Positions 1-11,100 of a DNA stretch of 12,396 bases are shown one piece after another. The stretch is from Phoronis ovalis (taxonomy: Eukaryota; Phoronida; Phoronidae). Each line of letters begins with the position of its first letter. The first letter of the stretch is position 1. The position numbers and the translations under genes are program-made. The notes below the pieces were generated by a model that did not search any database, was not told where the DNA came from, and worked only from the letters and a program-made list of their open reading frames with translations. Location: contig JAOXYB010045481.1 in the NCBI GenBank assembly GCA_028565635.1, forward strand, positions 1 through 12,396, read 5' to 3'.

Positions 1-171
1 ATTATGTGATCACTGTTTTCATATGTCCAGTCAACAGCAGATTCATTAGTTACACCAGGTTGATTTATAGGCTTAACTATATATACCTTCTTGAACTAAA
101 GTAGAATAATGCGCTTCGAGACATTTTAAGATAGAAGCGAATTAAAGCATGCCAGTGTGGACGGAAAGTGA

Positions 172-224
172 AGCGCTTTATTGTGAAGCGCTTTATTATG
201 GAGCGCTTTATTCTGAAGCGCTCC
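172..224. repeat. 15-bp minisatellite with AGCGCT palindromes
   Basis: AGCGCT begins at 172, 187, 202 and 217, exactly 15 bp apart. The first three units read AGCGCTTTATT followed by GTGA, ATGG and CTGA, and the fourth is partial (AGCGCTCC). Degenerate relatives lie upstream (GCGCTTC at 111, GAAGCGA near 134). The array stops about 15 bp before recognisable LINE sequence begins. Confidence 0.9.
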
Positions 225-453
225 AAGTGTAAATGTGAATGGAGCTATTATCTACTGGAGAACTCCCCAAAGACTCTCCGCCAACATTACTGCTGTGTTT
301 CAGATGGGTGACTGCTCAGAACCATCTAACTACAGACCTGCCTCACTTACAAGCATTAGTTGCAAAATTATTAAACATATATCCTTTTCACAAATATTAT
401 GAATCATCTGGAAGAGCACCAAATTCTATCCCCATGAAACTCATTTAATATAG

Positions 454-880
454 ACAGTAGAAGACCTCGCTAGAAATTTTTATAAAAATCTTCAAACTTA
501 TATCATCATAATAGATTTCTCTAAAGCATCATAGATTTCTCCACAAATTAGATATGTATGGAATCAGACATGCCACAAGGAAATGGATAAGAATATGGGT
601 AACAAGTAGATCTCAGAAAGTAGTTGTTGATGGAGATGAATCTCATAGTGTTGTGGTAGAATCTGGTGTCCCGCAGGGCACAGTTTTGGGCCCATTAATG
701 TTTCTCGTATACATTAACAACATCACTGACAATGTCTCTTTCACAGTACGACTATTTGTAGATGACTGCTTATTATATAGAAAACACCAAGCATTGCAGT
801 CAGACATTAATTGGTAGATACAATGGGCAAACAGATGGCAGATGAGCTTCAATGCAAATAAATGTTACACCCTACAAATT
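454..880 (+). pseudogene. LINE reverse-transcriptase core, inactivated
   Basis: The first catalytic motif is kept as DFSKA (Asp codon 514-516). The frame then breaks at TAG (529-531) and resumes with LHKLDMYGIR (539 onward). ESGVPQGTVLGPLMFLVYIN is the finger/palm motif. LFVDDCLLY holds the catalytic Asp pair (codons 761-766, in the usual FADD/YADD box). The frame runs to TAG at 815-817 (W-stop-IQW). Beyond it ANRWQMSFNANKCYTLQI is the thumb-side motif, still in the same frame. The stops and missing segments rule out an active enzyme. Confidence 0.88.
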
Positions 881-1234
881 ACCAGATCATTGATGGCTAC
901 ATTATCTTATTATAAAATGAAAAAAAACTGTACTTCAGTCTGTACCTCATAACCCCTATCTAGGTGTAGAAATAAAAATGGAATATTCATATTGATAACA
1001 TTATAGCCAAAGTAAAAACAAATCTAAATTTCATTAGAAGAAATTTTAAACTGTGAAATCTTTATGCCAGATGCATTTAAAAACAATCTGTCCAAATACA
1101 TCAGCATAGAATCTCTACAATCGACCTCACTCACTGTTATTATTTGCACATCACCATTGTAGATTGATTAGGAATAGCCTTACCAATAGTGCACAGCACC
1201 TTGGCTAGATATTTATGACAGTGCCAAGTATTTG

Positions 1235-1253
1235 AATAGAAATAGAAATAGAA
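1235..1253 (+). repeat. Short (AATAGA)n simple repeat, possible LINE 3' tail
   Basis: About three AATAGA units in a row. They follow the last plausible LINE-derived sequence and precede unremarkable AT-rich DNA. Many LINE clades end in a simple-sequence tail. That this is such a tail is inference from position. Confidence 0.45.
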
Positions 1254-1255
1254 AA

Positions 1256-1990
1256 ATTGTATTCTTTTTATTAAATTCGGAAACCTTTTCATTGTAAATT
1301 ATTGTTAGTTCTATATTTTTGAAACAGTAATGTTTTCCTCTTGTTAACGTTTTCCTCTTGAAAAAGAAGTGTTTTTCAATTTGGCTATTCAGTATTCTAG
1401 CTTTTTTTCTACAGCACCATACTGATGTACTGTGTATTCTTAAATTAGTAGGTGAGTTAGTACATGTATGTAGGATAAAAATAACCTAGGAAGGTTAAAA
1501 ATTCACATACATGTAAATTCCAAAGATAATGCAACAAAATCATCAATCATGTATAATACTAATCACTAGACACTATGAATCATTTTTTATCAGATGTTCT
1601 AAACAACCCGGAGGGAAATAACTTATGATAATAGAAAAAATCGTTAAAAGATTTTATGCAACTAGAAATTAAATATAATCTATAGAGGAAACCAGCATGT
1701 TCTGACTAAGGCATAGTCAAACAACAAATGTTTGAACTATTAAGCGATCAGACACAAACAGAGTTTCACTTTCAAACTTAATTGTCATCACTATTTTGAA
1801 AGTTTTATATCCTGTTAGCTTAATAAAATATGAAAATTAGAATAATTTCAAATATGTTCTCATTTTTTTCAGCTGGAATTGCTTTTTGTTAAGTATTACA
1901 ACTTAAAGAGACTGTTAGCAATACACAAACTAATATGCGTGCAAAATAAGGTCTTGAACTGGGATATTGTTTTCAGATGAAAATATATAC
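1256..1990. other. Non-coding AT-rich stretch between the LINE relic and ninein exon 17
   Basis: This is probably part of the intron following exon 17, whose donor gtatat lies at 1985-1990. It has two TACATGTA octamers (1461-1468, 1508-1515) and poly-T runs. I found no exon continuing the ninein frame and no polyadenylation context I would trust. Confidence 0.6.
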
Positions 1991-2146
1991 CTTTTCTATA
2001 AAGTTTTCTCTTAGCACTTCCTCCTTAGCATCCAGTTTTTGCAGTTGTAATTCTTGGATTCTGTTTTCTAGCTGAGCAGTGCTTTCATTATTTTCTTCTA
2101 AAACCTCTTGTAAATGATCTTTTAAATCATCAACAGTTTGCTCAGC
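1991..2146 (-). CDS. NIN: Ninein exon 17: coiled coil, last exon in the window
   Basis: 156 nt (52 codons), phase 0 on both sides, acceptor ctaatttcaag, donor GAAAAG|gtatat. It encodes AEQTVDDLKDHLQEVLEENN, then STAQLENRIQELQLQKLDAK and onward to NFIEK (residues 984-1035). The open frame reaches further upstream to an ATG, but that stretch is intronic by phase and by the acceptor. A donor instead of a stop codon shows that the gene continues past the left edge. Confidence 0.87.
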
Positions 2147-5100
2147 CTTGAAATTAGAAAACATATTGGCTTGTCAATTTAGACTTTTTGAATATTCTAG
2201 TTTTTAAAGTGGTATTACCAATTATCATTATTAAAGTGAAATAGTGAACTGAAATGCCACCTGGGGTGTCTTAAGACATGACAGAAGATACATTATAAAT
2301 AAACATATTTGAAATTTTTAATGCCTCAGGATTAGAACAAAAAAAGAAAAAAATATGTAAAAATTGTAACTATTACAAAATGCACTTTTATGCTAACAGA
2401 GAATTGCCCTAGATAATAATCACACCTAAAAATTCAGTCATAAAAATTGGTTAAAAAGAGCTGAAAAAGTGAGAATAAACACACCTTTTCATTTTCATCT
2501 CTCAGCATGTCTATCTCTCGATTCAGTCTTTCAATCTCAAGTTGTGCTTCACTGATTCCTTGATCATCAGTTTCTCGCAGCATCATATTTTCATCTTCTA
2601 GAGCATGAATTTGTCTTTCTAACTCTTCCCGCTCTTCTTGGAATGCTGTACGTATCCTTTCCATCTGATCAACAAATTCATCCTACAGGAAATTCGAAAG
2701 TTTTACTGTAAGAACTAGAAAGAGAACTGGAAAGCCATAATGTAATGTCCAACCAAGAATACACAAAATAAATACTTTGCAAATCATTTAATAGCAACAA
2801 TGCTAATTTTTTCCTTCAATTAATTATTTACAAGAACAATGCAAGCTACAGTACAGTCTTAACATTTTGCATCTGTCATACATTACTGTTTGTAAAAATG
2901 CAATTGTGTGACATAGAAATATCACTCATTTAGAACACTTCACTATGAATATTTTCCGTGACTTTGTTATTGCAAGAACAAAAAAAAAGTATAAAATGAT
3001 GAAAAAAAACTTAATTAGTTTATTTCTTAGCTACTTATATTGTATAATAAGAAGTAAATATTTTAAAGTAGAGTAACTATCTTGGGACAGTTTGTAATTC
3101 ATTTTCATACTATTGGCAACTTTGTTATCTATAAAAACGAAGTGATCAGATTTGTTGTCTATTTATTGCAAGTCTTGTTTCCATAAAATACTGTTCATAT
3201 TTATAATGACTGTATACAGTAACTAGATGATATTAACAATATCAACACAAGAATAAGTTAGGATTTGTTGAATTTTTTAATATCTGTTTATTTCTAGTGA
3301 GATCACAGTTTTGTCCTCGGACAGCAGCAGCCTGATGTTTAATTATATTGGTCGTATAATTGTATTTTTTCTATCAAACAACCATGGTTGTATTGCATTT
3401 CCTCTATAAGAAAAGTTTGTTTCAGAAATTTTAACACAACTATATACTTATATGATTTCACCAATATGATTTTTTACAACACATAAATGACACATACTTC
3501 AATTTGTTCTTTTATTTCATCCACCAATTTTTTTTCAAGTTTCTCCTTTTCATCTTGGAATTGATCTTGCATGGTTGCCATTTTTTCCTGATGTCGTTTG
3601 AGTTCGTCTTTGTGTTTTCTCTTTAACTCATCTAAATCTTTTTGATGTTTCTCATCTAAGTCATATTTTTCGGAAGTGAATGCTTGGCCTGTAATTAGAA
3701 AAAGAGAATTACGATAGTTGACAAAAAGTATTTTGCCTATTTTACAAACATTTCTCATTTTATTATATACACGAATCATTTTGAATCTGCATTTTTAGCT
3801 AGTTGTCTTAATGCCGTAAGATACATTTGAGTTTTTTTCAAAATATGAGATACACGACAATTGTACTTACTAAGTTTGGCTTTTTGCAAATGATATAACT
3901 CCTCCAGTTCATCTTTGTCTCTTTGGAATGTATCTAACATACTCGACTTCTCAGCCAAAATAACTTCCTCTTTATACTGGTCTAGCATGCTGTAGAAATC
4001 CTCCTTAAGTTTGCCCTTCAATGACTCTGGACCCTATAATTAACAATGAATACATGTGAATTAGTTTTTCAGAGTTTGCATGGAAATATCCTGCAATTAG
4101 CAACATTTTTAATAGCCTTTCTAACATTCAATATCTACTAGCTGTAAAACTGCTCCTGCTAAATTCTTTAAGATGGCATTTTATTTAATGAGCAGCAATT
4201 ACTCCATTTAACAACCAAAGAAGATGATATATCTGCCACAACATGCAAAGTAAAAATAGAAAGTATCTGGAATACTCCAGTACATGTTAAAGCCAATGTG
4301 AAAACAATGCATTAGAACATCATGATGCAGAAACCATCATCGCAAAAGGATACACCAATAGAATTTTACAAACAAGTAGGTTCCAGGCCTTTATTTGGTA
4401 ATGAATTTGCTGACTACTTAATTTAATAATTCACGAAAGATAATGCTCCATTTTTTCTTCACTGAAATCCATAGCTATGGTCAATAAAACACACTTTCAA
4501 ACTATACCTGAACAAATGCATTTTCATAGTCATAAATCTCCATTCTGTGTTTCTCCTCCAGTTGAGATTTCTCCTGATCAAATCTTTCTAACAAAGCTTT
4601 TCTTTGTCTATCAAATTCCATTTGCAATTCCTGAAGAAAAATATGTGAAGCACTAAAATAAACTGAATATAACACACTGTATAGAATCTGTATACATGGT
4701 ATGTATTTTACCTTCAATGTCTTATACAAATTGAGATTTAATGAAAAGGCTACATACATGGACCTTTACAAATTTCTATTTTTTTCACCAAAATAAATAT
4801 ATTAAAACAGAACGGATAATAAATTTTTTTGCTTAATACAACAACTACCATGTATGCATAGAATAACATCAGTGCATAAAGATGTTACCTCTTGTACTAA
4901 TTTCAATTTCAGTTCCATCTCTGCCTTTTGTTTCACAAGTTGTTCATAATCATCATGATCTTTCATGAGGGATAATTCCAGGTCCTCTTTCTCACGCAAT
5001 AAATTTTCTTTCACATCAGAAATCCTTGCCTGTATTTCATCTTCTGTCTCAGCATGCAACCTGAGGAAAGTAAAATACTTAATAATTTAGTGAGGATTGA

Positions 5101-8100
5101 GGCTATATTCTGTCTAAACATTTCTTGTTTGCCATAATACTGAAGTTGGGCAAGCAAAAAGTTTACCACTCGTCATTTTTATTTCATTCAAAGCATATTA
5201 GTATTAGTATATATATATGCACAGTCCAGCCATTACTAGTGGAACCATGAGTGAGAAATGCATATTAACCATAAGCAATAAATTACACCTGTATTTTCAT
5301 GAAAGCTGAATTATTATAATCATCAGGAGCATTTCAAACACAAGCAAAGCTGATTTGATAAAATAGATTTGACCGAAAGCATACATACTATGGAAAGCAA
5401 CACTTTACATAGACATATTTAAGAATAACACATATTTTCATACCTTTCTGTCAGTTTTAGTTTATCTTCAGCAAATTTGTGTTCCAGTAAGTTCTTTTCT
5501 GATTCATGCTTCACAATCAAATCATGCCTTTCATCATCATGCTGTTGTTTAATTCTTTTCAACAAAGTTTCTTTTTCCGACTCATATTCATCACGAATTT
5601 GTTCCTGCATAGAAAAGAAGTTTCATTTAAAAATTCAACTTCTAAGAGTCATTTACAGATTTACATCAGGAAGTGCCAAATAATCTTGTTGTCATACCTG
5701 TATGCTTTACCTTTTCTGCAAGTAAATGAATGTAAATTAATACAAAGTCACATCTTCATATATCTTCCACCATAGAACAATACAGGAAAAAATTGCAGAA
5801 CAGCACAGCATTCTATGCAGTCACAAATGTAAGATTTTTAAAAATCTCATAATTCACTTACTGATAAACATTTTAAATTTTTATTTTCCAAATCAACTGA
5901 GAGTTTATCAAGAGGTATTAGTGCTGTTTGACTAATATTTTGTTGTGAAATAAATACCATTTTATTTGTAACAGATATGTCATTATACTGTCTGAAATCT
6001 GAATGGTTGGATTGATGTACCTCTTGTACCCAGCAAATGCTAGTCTACCTGTTTTTCCTGTCTCTACTGTCTTATACTTATTGTTCATTACCTTTTCTGT
6101 TCTAAATCCTTGCATAATATCCTTCATTTCTTTTTGGTGAGTTTCCATCATGTCCGTTATTTCAAGTTTAAATGCCTGTTCCATTCCTTTTCTTTCTTCC
6201 TCCATAGTTAGTTTCATAGTTCTGATTTCTTGGTCTTTTTCTGTCTTTAATTTGTCCATATCCATTTTGAGTTTGGTTAAAGCTGTGAAAACAAAAAATC
6301 AAAAGCTTTAAGAGACAGCAATATCAATGTAAGCAAAAAATGATGATTAAAAGTGAATTGTGTGTATTAACACTAAAATACAACAAGATAAGAACACTGT
6401 TCAGAAACAAATACAATTAATACAAAGAATTGTATCATAGAATAAATACATTTAATATTTTAATTATTAGTTAAACATTTGACAAAATACACAATAACTT
6501 AGTATGCGTTATATTTCGAAATACATAATTTTTATAAGCTCCGAAAATTAACATTAAAAAGGTTGAGCAAAATGTACAAGATGTTAGAGAGCTTAAGCTT
6601 TTTAAATACGAGCTCCAAGTAATGGGTATAAAGTATTCAGCCAAGTCCTTCACGACCGTTAAAGGGATGTAAAAAATACAATACAGTATTTTTACAGAGA
6701 TTTGTGTAAAATTGAGAGATTTTCTTTTACTTTGCATTCAAATGATTGTGACTTCTCTCTTATCTATGAATCTGAATCTCTCTATAAACTAACCTTCCGG
6801 GTCTTCTGATTCTTTCTTAACTGAAGGAAGACGTCTTCGTTGTCTACTTGGTGTTGACATAATGCTGGTATCATCTTCATCAGAATTTTCTGTTGAAGAG
6901 ATTCCACTGTTCCGTCTTTTCACATCAGGTTTTTGATAATCTGACAAAACTGATCCATTTCTACGGGGAATGTTTGAGTCTCTCGTTCCACGTCTTCTCC
7001 TACGTTTATTTGTTGCCAATTCTTGCTTTACTGTTTCAATCTCCATTGTAAGTTCATCATTTTTGTCTCTTAGTTCTTTGTTTTCATGTTCATACTGTTT
7101 CAGTTTTTCCATAGCGAATCTGTGTTGTTCGTTGTTTATTAAATCTCGATTAGATTCCATTTCTTCAAGCTAGAAGGCATTCATCAAGTAACATTTATCA
7201 GGTTTATTTATATACATGTACCTTATTTCAAATACTACAAAACTTCAAATTTCTAATTATGTAAATTTTAGATGCAAAAGCTAAACTATCAGCAATATTA
7301 AAAATCTACTTTTACCTGTTAATACACAACTAATGTTTAATGTTTTTTTAACATCTTGGTAAAAGATACCTTTCTACGTAGATCAGCTACTGAATCCAGA
7401 TCTCTCTTTTGTCTGAGAGTTTCTTTTTCTAACCCAACACATTTCTCTGATAGTTCTTGCACTTCCTTTTCAAGCCTTTCCACATCCTAAAATTTTATAT
7501 TTCTTGTATCTGAGTACAACATATCCTAAAGCAAGTACATACATGATGCAAAAATCAAATATTATAACTTCAATTTTGTCAAAAAATCGGCTAATCATTT
7601 GCAAAGTAGAATTGTTAACTAATTGATGCAGTTTCATAAGGGCACACTAAAAATCACTATACCAAGCATACTGCACTATTATGACAACATTTATATTTCA
7701 TATCTCTTGATAACCAGACATAAATCCATGTGAAATAAATAAAGTCATCCAAATACATCATTTAGACAAAAACAGCTGTCACTTCTTTATGCATAGTACC
7801 TGTTGCTCATATATCAACTTCTCTCGTGATTTTATTTCTTCTTCTTTTAGTGAATCTATTTCTGCTTCCATCTTGCGTTTTTGTTTAGCAGCTTGAGCTG
7901 TCATCATTTCTCGTTCCTTCTCTATTTCATTTTGTAAGTTCTTTATTTGCTCTAGATATTTTCTTTCAATTGATCTGTAAATTGCAAAAGCTTTCAGTAC
8001 TGATGCCACAGCTTCTTCTGACAACTCTGTTGTATTCAAACATATTCTGCATGACATTTGAAGAATGAGAAAAAAAATCTGCTCTTTGTACTTTGATTCA

Positions 8101-11100
8101 TTAAGAAGTATAAGGAAATTCAATATATAATTATATATACTATAAACAAGTGTATACATTGTGCACAGTAACAGGCATAGCACAATGTGATAAATAGCAT
8201 ACATTTAAAAATTGTTTTAAAATAATGACATTTTTACATTGATTTGACAATTTCCACATTTACATCCTGTCAAGAAATAAGCATCCCCATAAAACATCTA
8301 GCTATCTACTCCAAAACAAAATCTAAACAAAATAAAATCTTCAACCAATTATCCAATAACTAAAATTAATAAGCATTAGCTCTCACTCACTTGTATGTGT
8401 GACTTATATCACACAAAATTTCTCTGTGGATTAAAAAATAACAAAGCTGCAACGTGTAGTGTGTGTATGAAATCAGAATGAGATATCGAGAACTAAGAAA
8501 TAAGAACAAAGCATAGTACTTAGACTAGTTTGTACACATAGTGACAAGTCAAGTCTGCATTCTAAAGAAATTCTATTCAAAGATTGAAGAAAAGCAAGTT
8601 CACAAGACAAACATAGTAACTCCAATGGTAACATGTTTTTAATTGACTTGATTCCAACTTTTAGCTACATTGTACTATGAATTCAGTTATGATATGCAAA
8701 TGGTGAATATATTAAGTTGAGAAGCATAACATAAAGCACACACTGTCTAATACGATTACTGGAAACAATTTTAACTCAACAGTTGAAACTGTATTCAGTG
8801 AAACAATAATTTTATTGTGTCTATAGATAGTATAATGTATGTATACAATACTTACAAAACAATTTCTAATTATTTACATGTATATACGTTACTTACTGTA
8901 ATTTTTTCTCATTTGTTTTTTCTATATTTGAATGTCTTTCGTCTGCTTCCTTAATAAGAAGAGCATTTCTCTGATTGGCCTCCGCTACTTCTGTTTTTAA
9001 CTTGTCTCTTTCTGTTGTCATTTGTTCAGATAAATACCTACATAAAGAGTAAAACATGTATCAACTATAACAACAGACTAATAACTGGGGATGATATAAC
9101 ATGCGTATAGTTGAGCACACAAAATTTATAAATAACATTTTCACAGGGAACTCTGTACACCTGTATGCCCCTACATGATGGCATATATATTCCATAATTA
9201 TCTGGTTATATATGGTCTAAGTAAATGCAAGCCACACAGTTCCACCACAACAAACCAAACATACGTAAAAATAATCAATGTAATAACAGAGCCTCAACAT
9301 CTCTACCATTAATTAATTAACTAAAGAATTAACTAAAAGTAATATATAAGAGCAATGAGCACAGTCATTTGAAACAGTACTGGAAGCAATATAAATGCAA
9401 CACAGGCGGCAGTCAAAGTGGCTTACTTTAAATGCTTAAGTTCAGTTTGGTATGAAGCTACAGCGACTTGGAATACTGCATTTTGTTCATCAGCTGCAAC
9501 AAGTTCTTGCTCTAAAACTATGGATAATTCTTGCAGGTTGATTTTTGTATTCATGTCAAATTCAAGTCCTTCTAATATTTCAGCACCTGTGCTTATGCCG
9601 AGATTCCCCCACATCTCAATTATTTCCTCTGGTTGTGCATACCTACAATATTGTAATTATTATAAGTACAAACTCGTTATTAGTAGGCATACATCGATAT
9701 TATCAAATAGTATGTAAGTTGTTTTCCAAGTGGTTTCTCATACCATCAAAACCATTAAAATGTTTTCCAACAAGTAAATGGTAAAGAGCCAAAAAAATAC
9801 AATTTATACCTTAATCTACCATTGAACAAAATCAGATCTAAGACAATGCTATATATTTGAATGTTATAAGTTTCCTGTAATATCTTACCCATTCCCTTCA
9901 AAATCTAAGCTAGAGAATATGCCAGAGCCAGCTATAGCAGCAATTATAGACGGTGTCTGTGTTCCCAGACGATCTTCCATTGACATTGTTAAACGTAACT
10001 TCTGTTTTTGAGCAGAAACTGGACGGACTGGTGTGGACGGATTTGGGCCACCATGTTGAAAAAGACCATGCAAAAATTCTTCAAAGCTTACACTGCCATC
10101 TTGGTCAACATCAAGTTTATCAAAGAGATGCTGGAGTTCCTAGAAATTTGGAAAACAATGTGCATGGAAAAGTAATATATTTTTATTTGGGCTGTTCTGC
10201 AATACTTTGACCACTACATGTATGTCATCTTTTTCACCAACAATTTACACTATTATGTTTGGAAAACATACAATGAAAGGACCATAGAAAAATAAAATTT
10301 TCTCTTGGCACAGATAATGAAAGATTTCTTTGCTTAGTTAAAGCAAGTTGATCACTGTTTAATATCTTGCATCAAAGTACCAGAAAGTCGATGTATGGTA
10401 CACAAGTAAAATATGTAACACGAAGACTACCTCCTCGTTCATTTCATCCATGCCTATGTGATCACAAACTTTAGCCAGTTCATCAACAGTCAGGTACCCT
10501 GATCTTCCTACACCCAGCTCCTTCCATACACTTTTTAGATGTTCTTCCTCAGAAACAGGATCAAGAGCATTCTCTATATTTGCCATGGACTGATTCATTA
10601 CACCTAAGTAAGAATAAAAGAACCACTTCCAGTTTCAAGATATTCAGTTATCTTCTACTATATGTACAAAACAATCAGAACTTAAAACTGCCACTTCATA
10701 TATTTTAAAAACAGATGCCGAAATTCCCAAATTGAGAGATCAAGGGGCAAACCAAGATGGTCAGACTGCCAGTGCCACAAACTTAACATTTACTTATAAA
10801 CCATAGAGATAAACAAATATATAACACTCTACTCTACTCTACTCTACTCTACTCTACTCTACCTTCAGCTTCAAAGGTCTCTGCTCTGCTGTCAGTGAGG
10901 GGTGATTTGCTGTTCTCAGGACTCCTATCACCAATACTCAAATTAGCACTCTACAACGTTTAAATATAGTACATGAAAATCATCTACACAGTTTCAAATT
11001 GGCATATCAAATGTGGTCAAATCATAAAATAATGATCAGAATTATATAACATACAGTTCAACTTGGTACAATCAATATATCCTCTGTAATAATTTCCACC

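Larger units (their letters stand above)
239..1255 (+). mobile_element. Degenerate, 5'-truncated non-LTR retrotransposon (LINE) relic
   Basis: A reverse-transcriptase ORF2 can be followed across all three plus frames. In order: STGELPKD (from 239), NITAVF...GDCSEPSNYRPASLTSI (from 283), MNHLEEHQIL (from 399), TVEDLAR...IIIIDFSKA (from 454), the RT core (from 539), YLGVEI (957), and WNIHIDNIIAKVKTNLNFIR (979-1053). This order of motifs is typical of CR1/Jockey-type LINEs; the clade is not certain. No endonuclease domain precedes it, so it is 5'-truncated as LINE insertions usually are. At least six frame changes plus several stops make it long dead. The ends are approximate; the right limit is placed at an AATAGA simple repeat. 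It is antisense to the ninein gene. Confidence 0.85.

Noticed and set aside
643-852. Minus-strand open frame opposite the LINE reverse-transcriptase core
   Set aside because: Antisense shadow of the SGVPQGTVLGP and FVDD motif region.
5477-5775. Plus-strand open frames opposite exon 11
   Set aside because: Cys/Ser/Phe-rich antisense shadows of a Glu/Lys-rich coiled-coil exon.
6571-6672. Plus-strand open stretch of about 34 codons in intron 9
   Set aside because: Too short, no recognisable motif, no start context. It could be a remnant repeat, but I cannot support that.
6471-6737. 88-codon minus-strand open frame in intron 9
   Set aside because: Low-complexity, hydrophobic composition typical of translated AT-rich DNA. 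No splice sites join it to the ninein frame, and it matches no family I know.
6970-7173. Plus-strand open frame opposite exon 9
   Set aside because: Ser/Leu-rich antisense shadow of the charged ninein exon.
7975-8204. Upstream part of the open frame over exon 7, hydrophobic with an ATG start
   Set aside because: It lies before the phase-correct acceptor (tttacag, bases 7975-7981). It is AT-rich intron sequence and has no family similarity.
9418-9784. Plus-strand open frames opposite exon 5
   Set aside because: Antisense shadows. The minus strand carries the conserved EF-hand sequence with matching splice sites.
9953-10210. Plus-strand open frame opposite exon 4
   Set aside because: Antisense to the canonical EF-hand exon, with no family similarity of its own.
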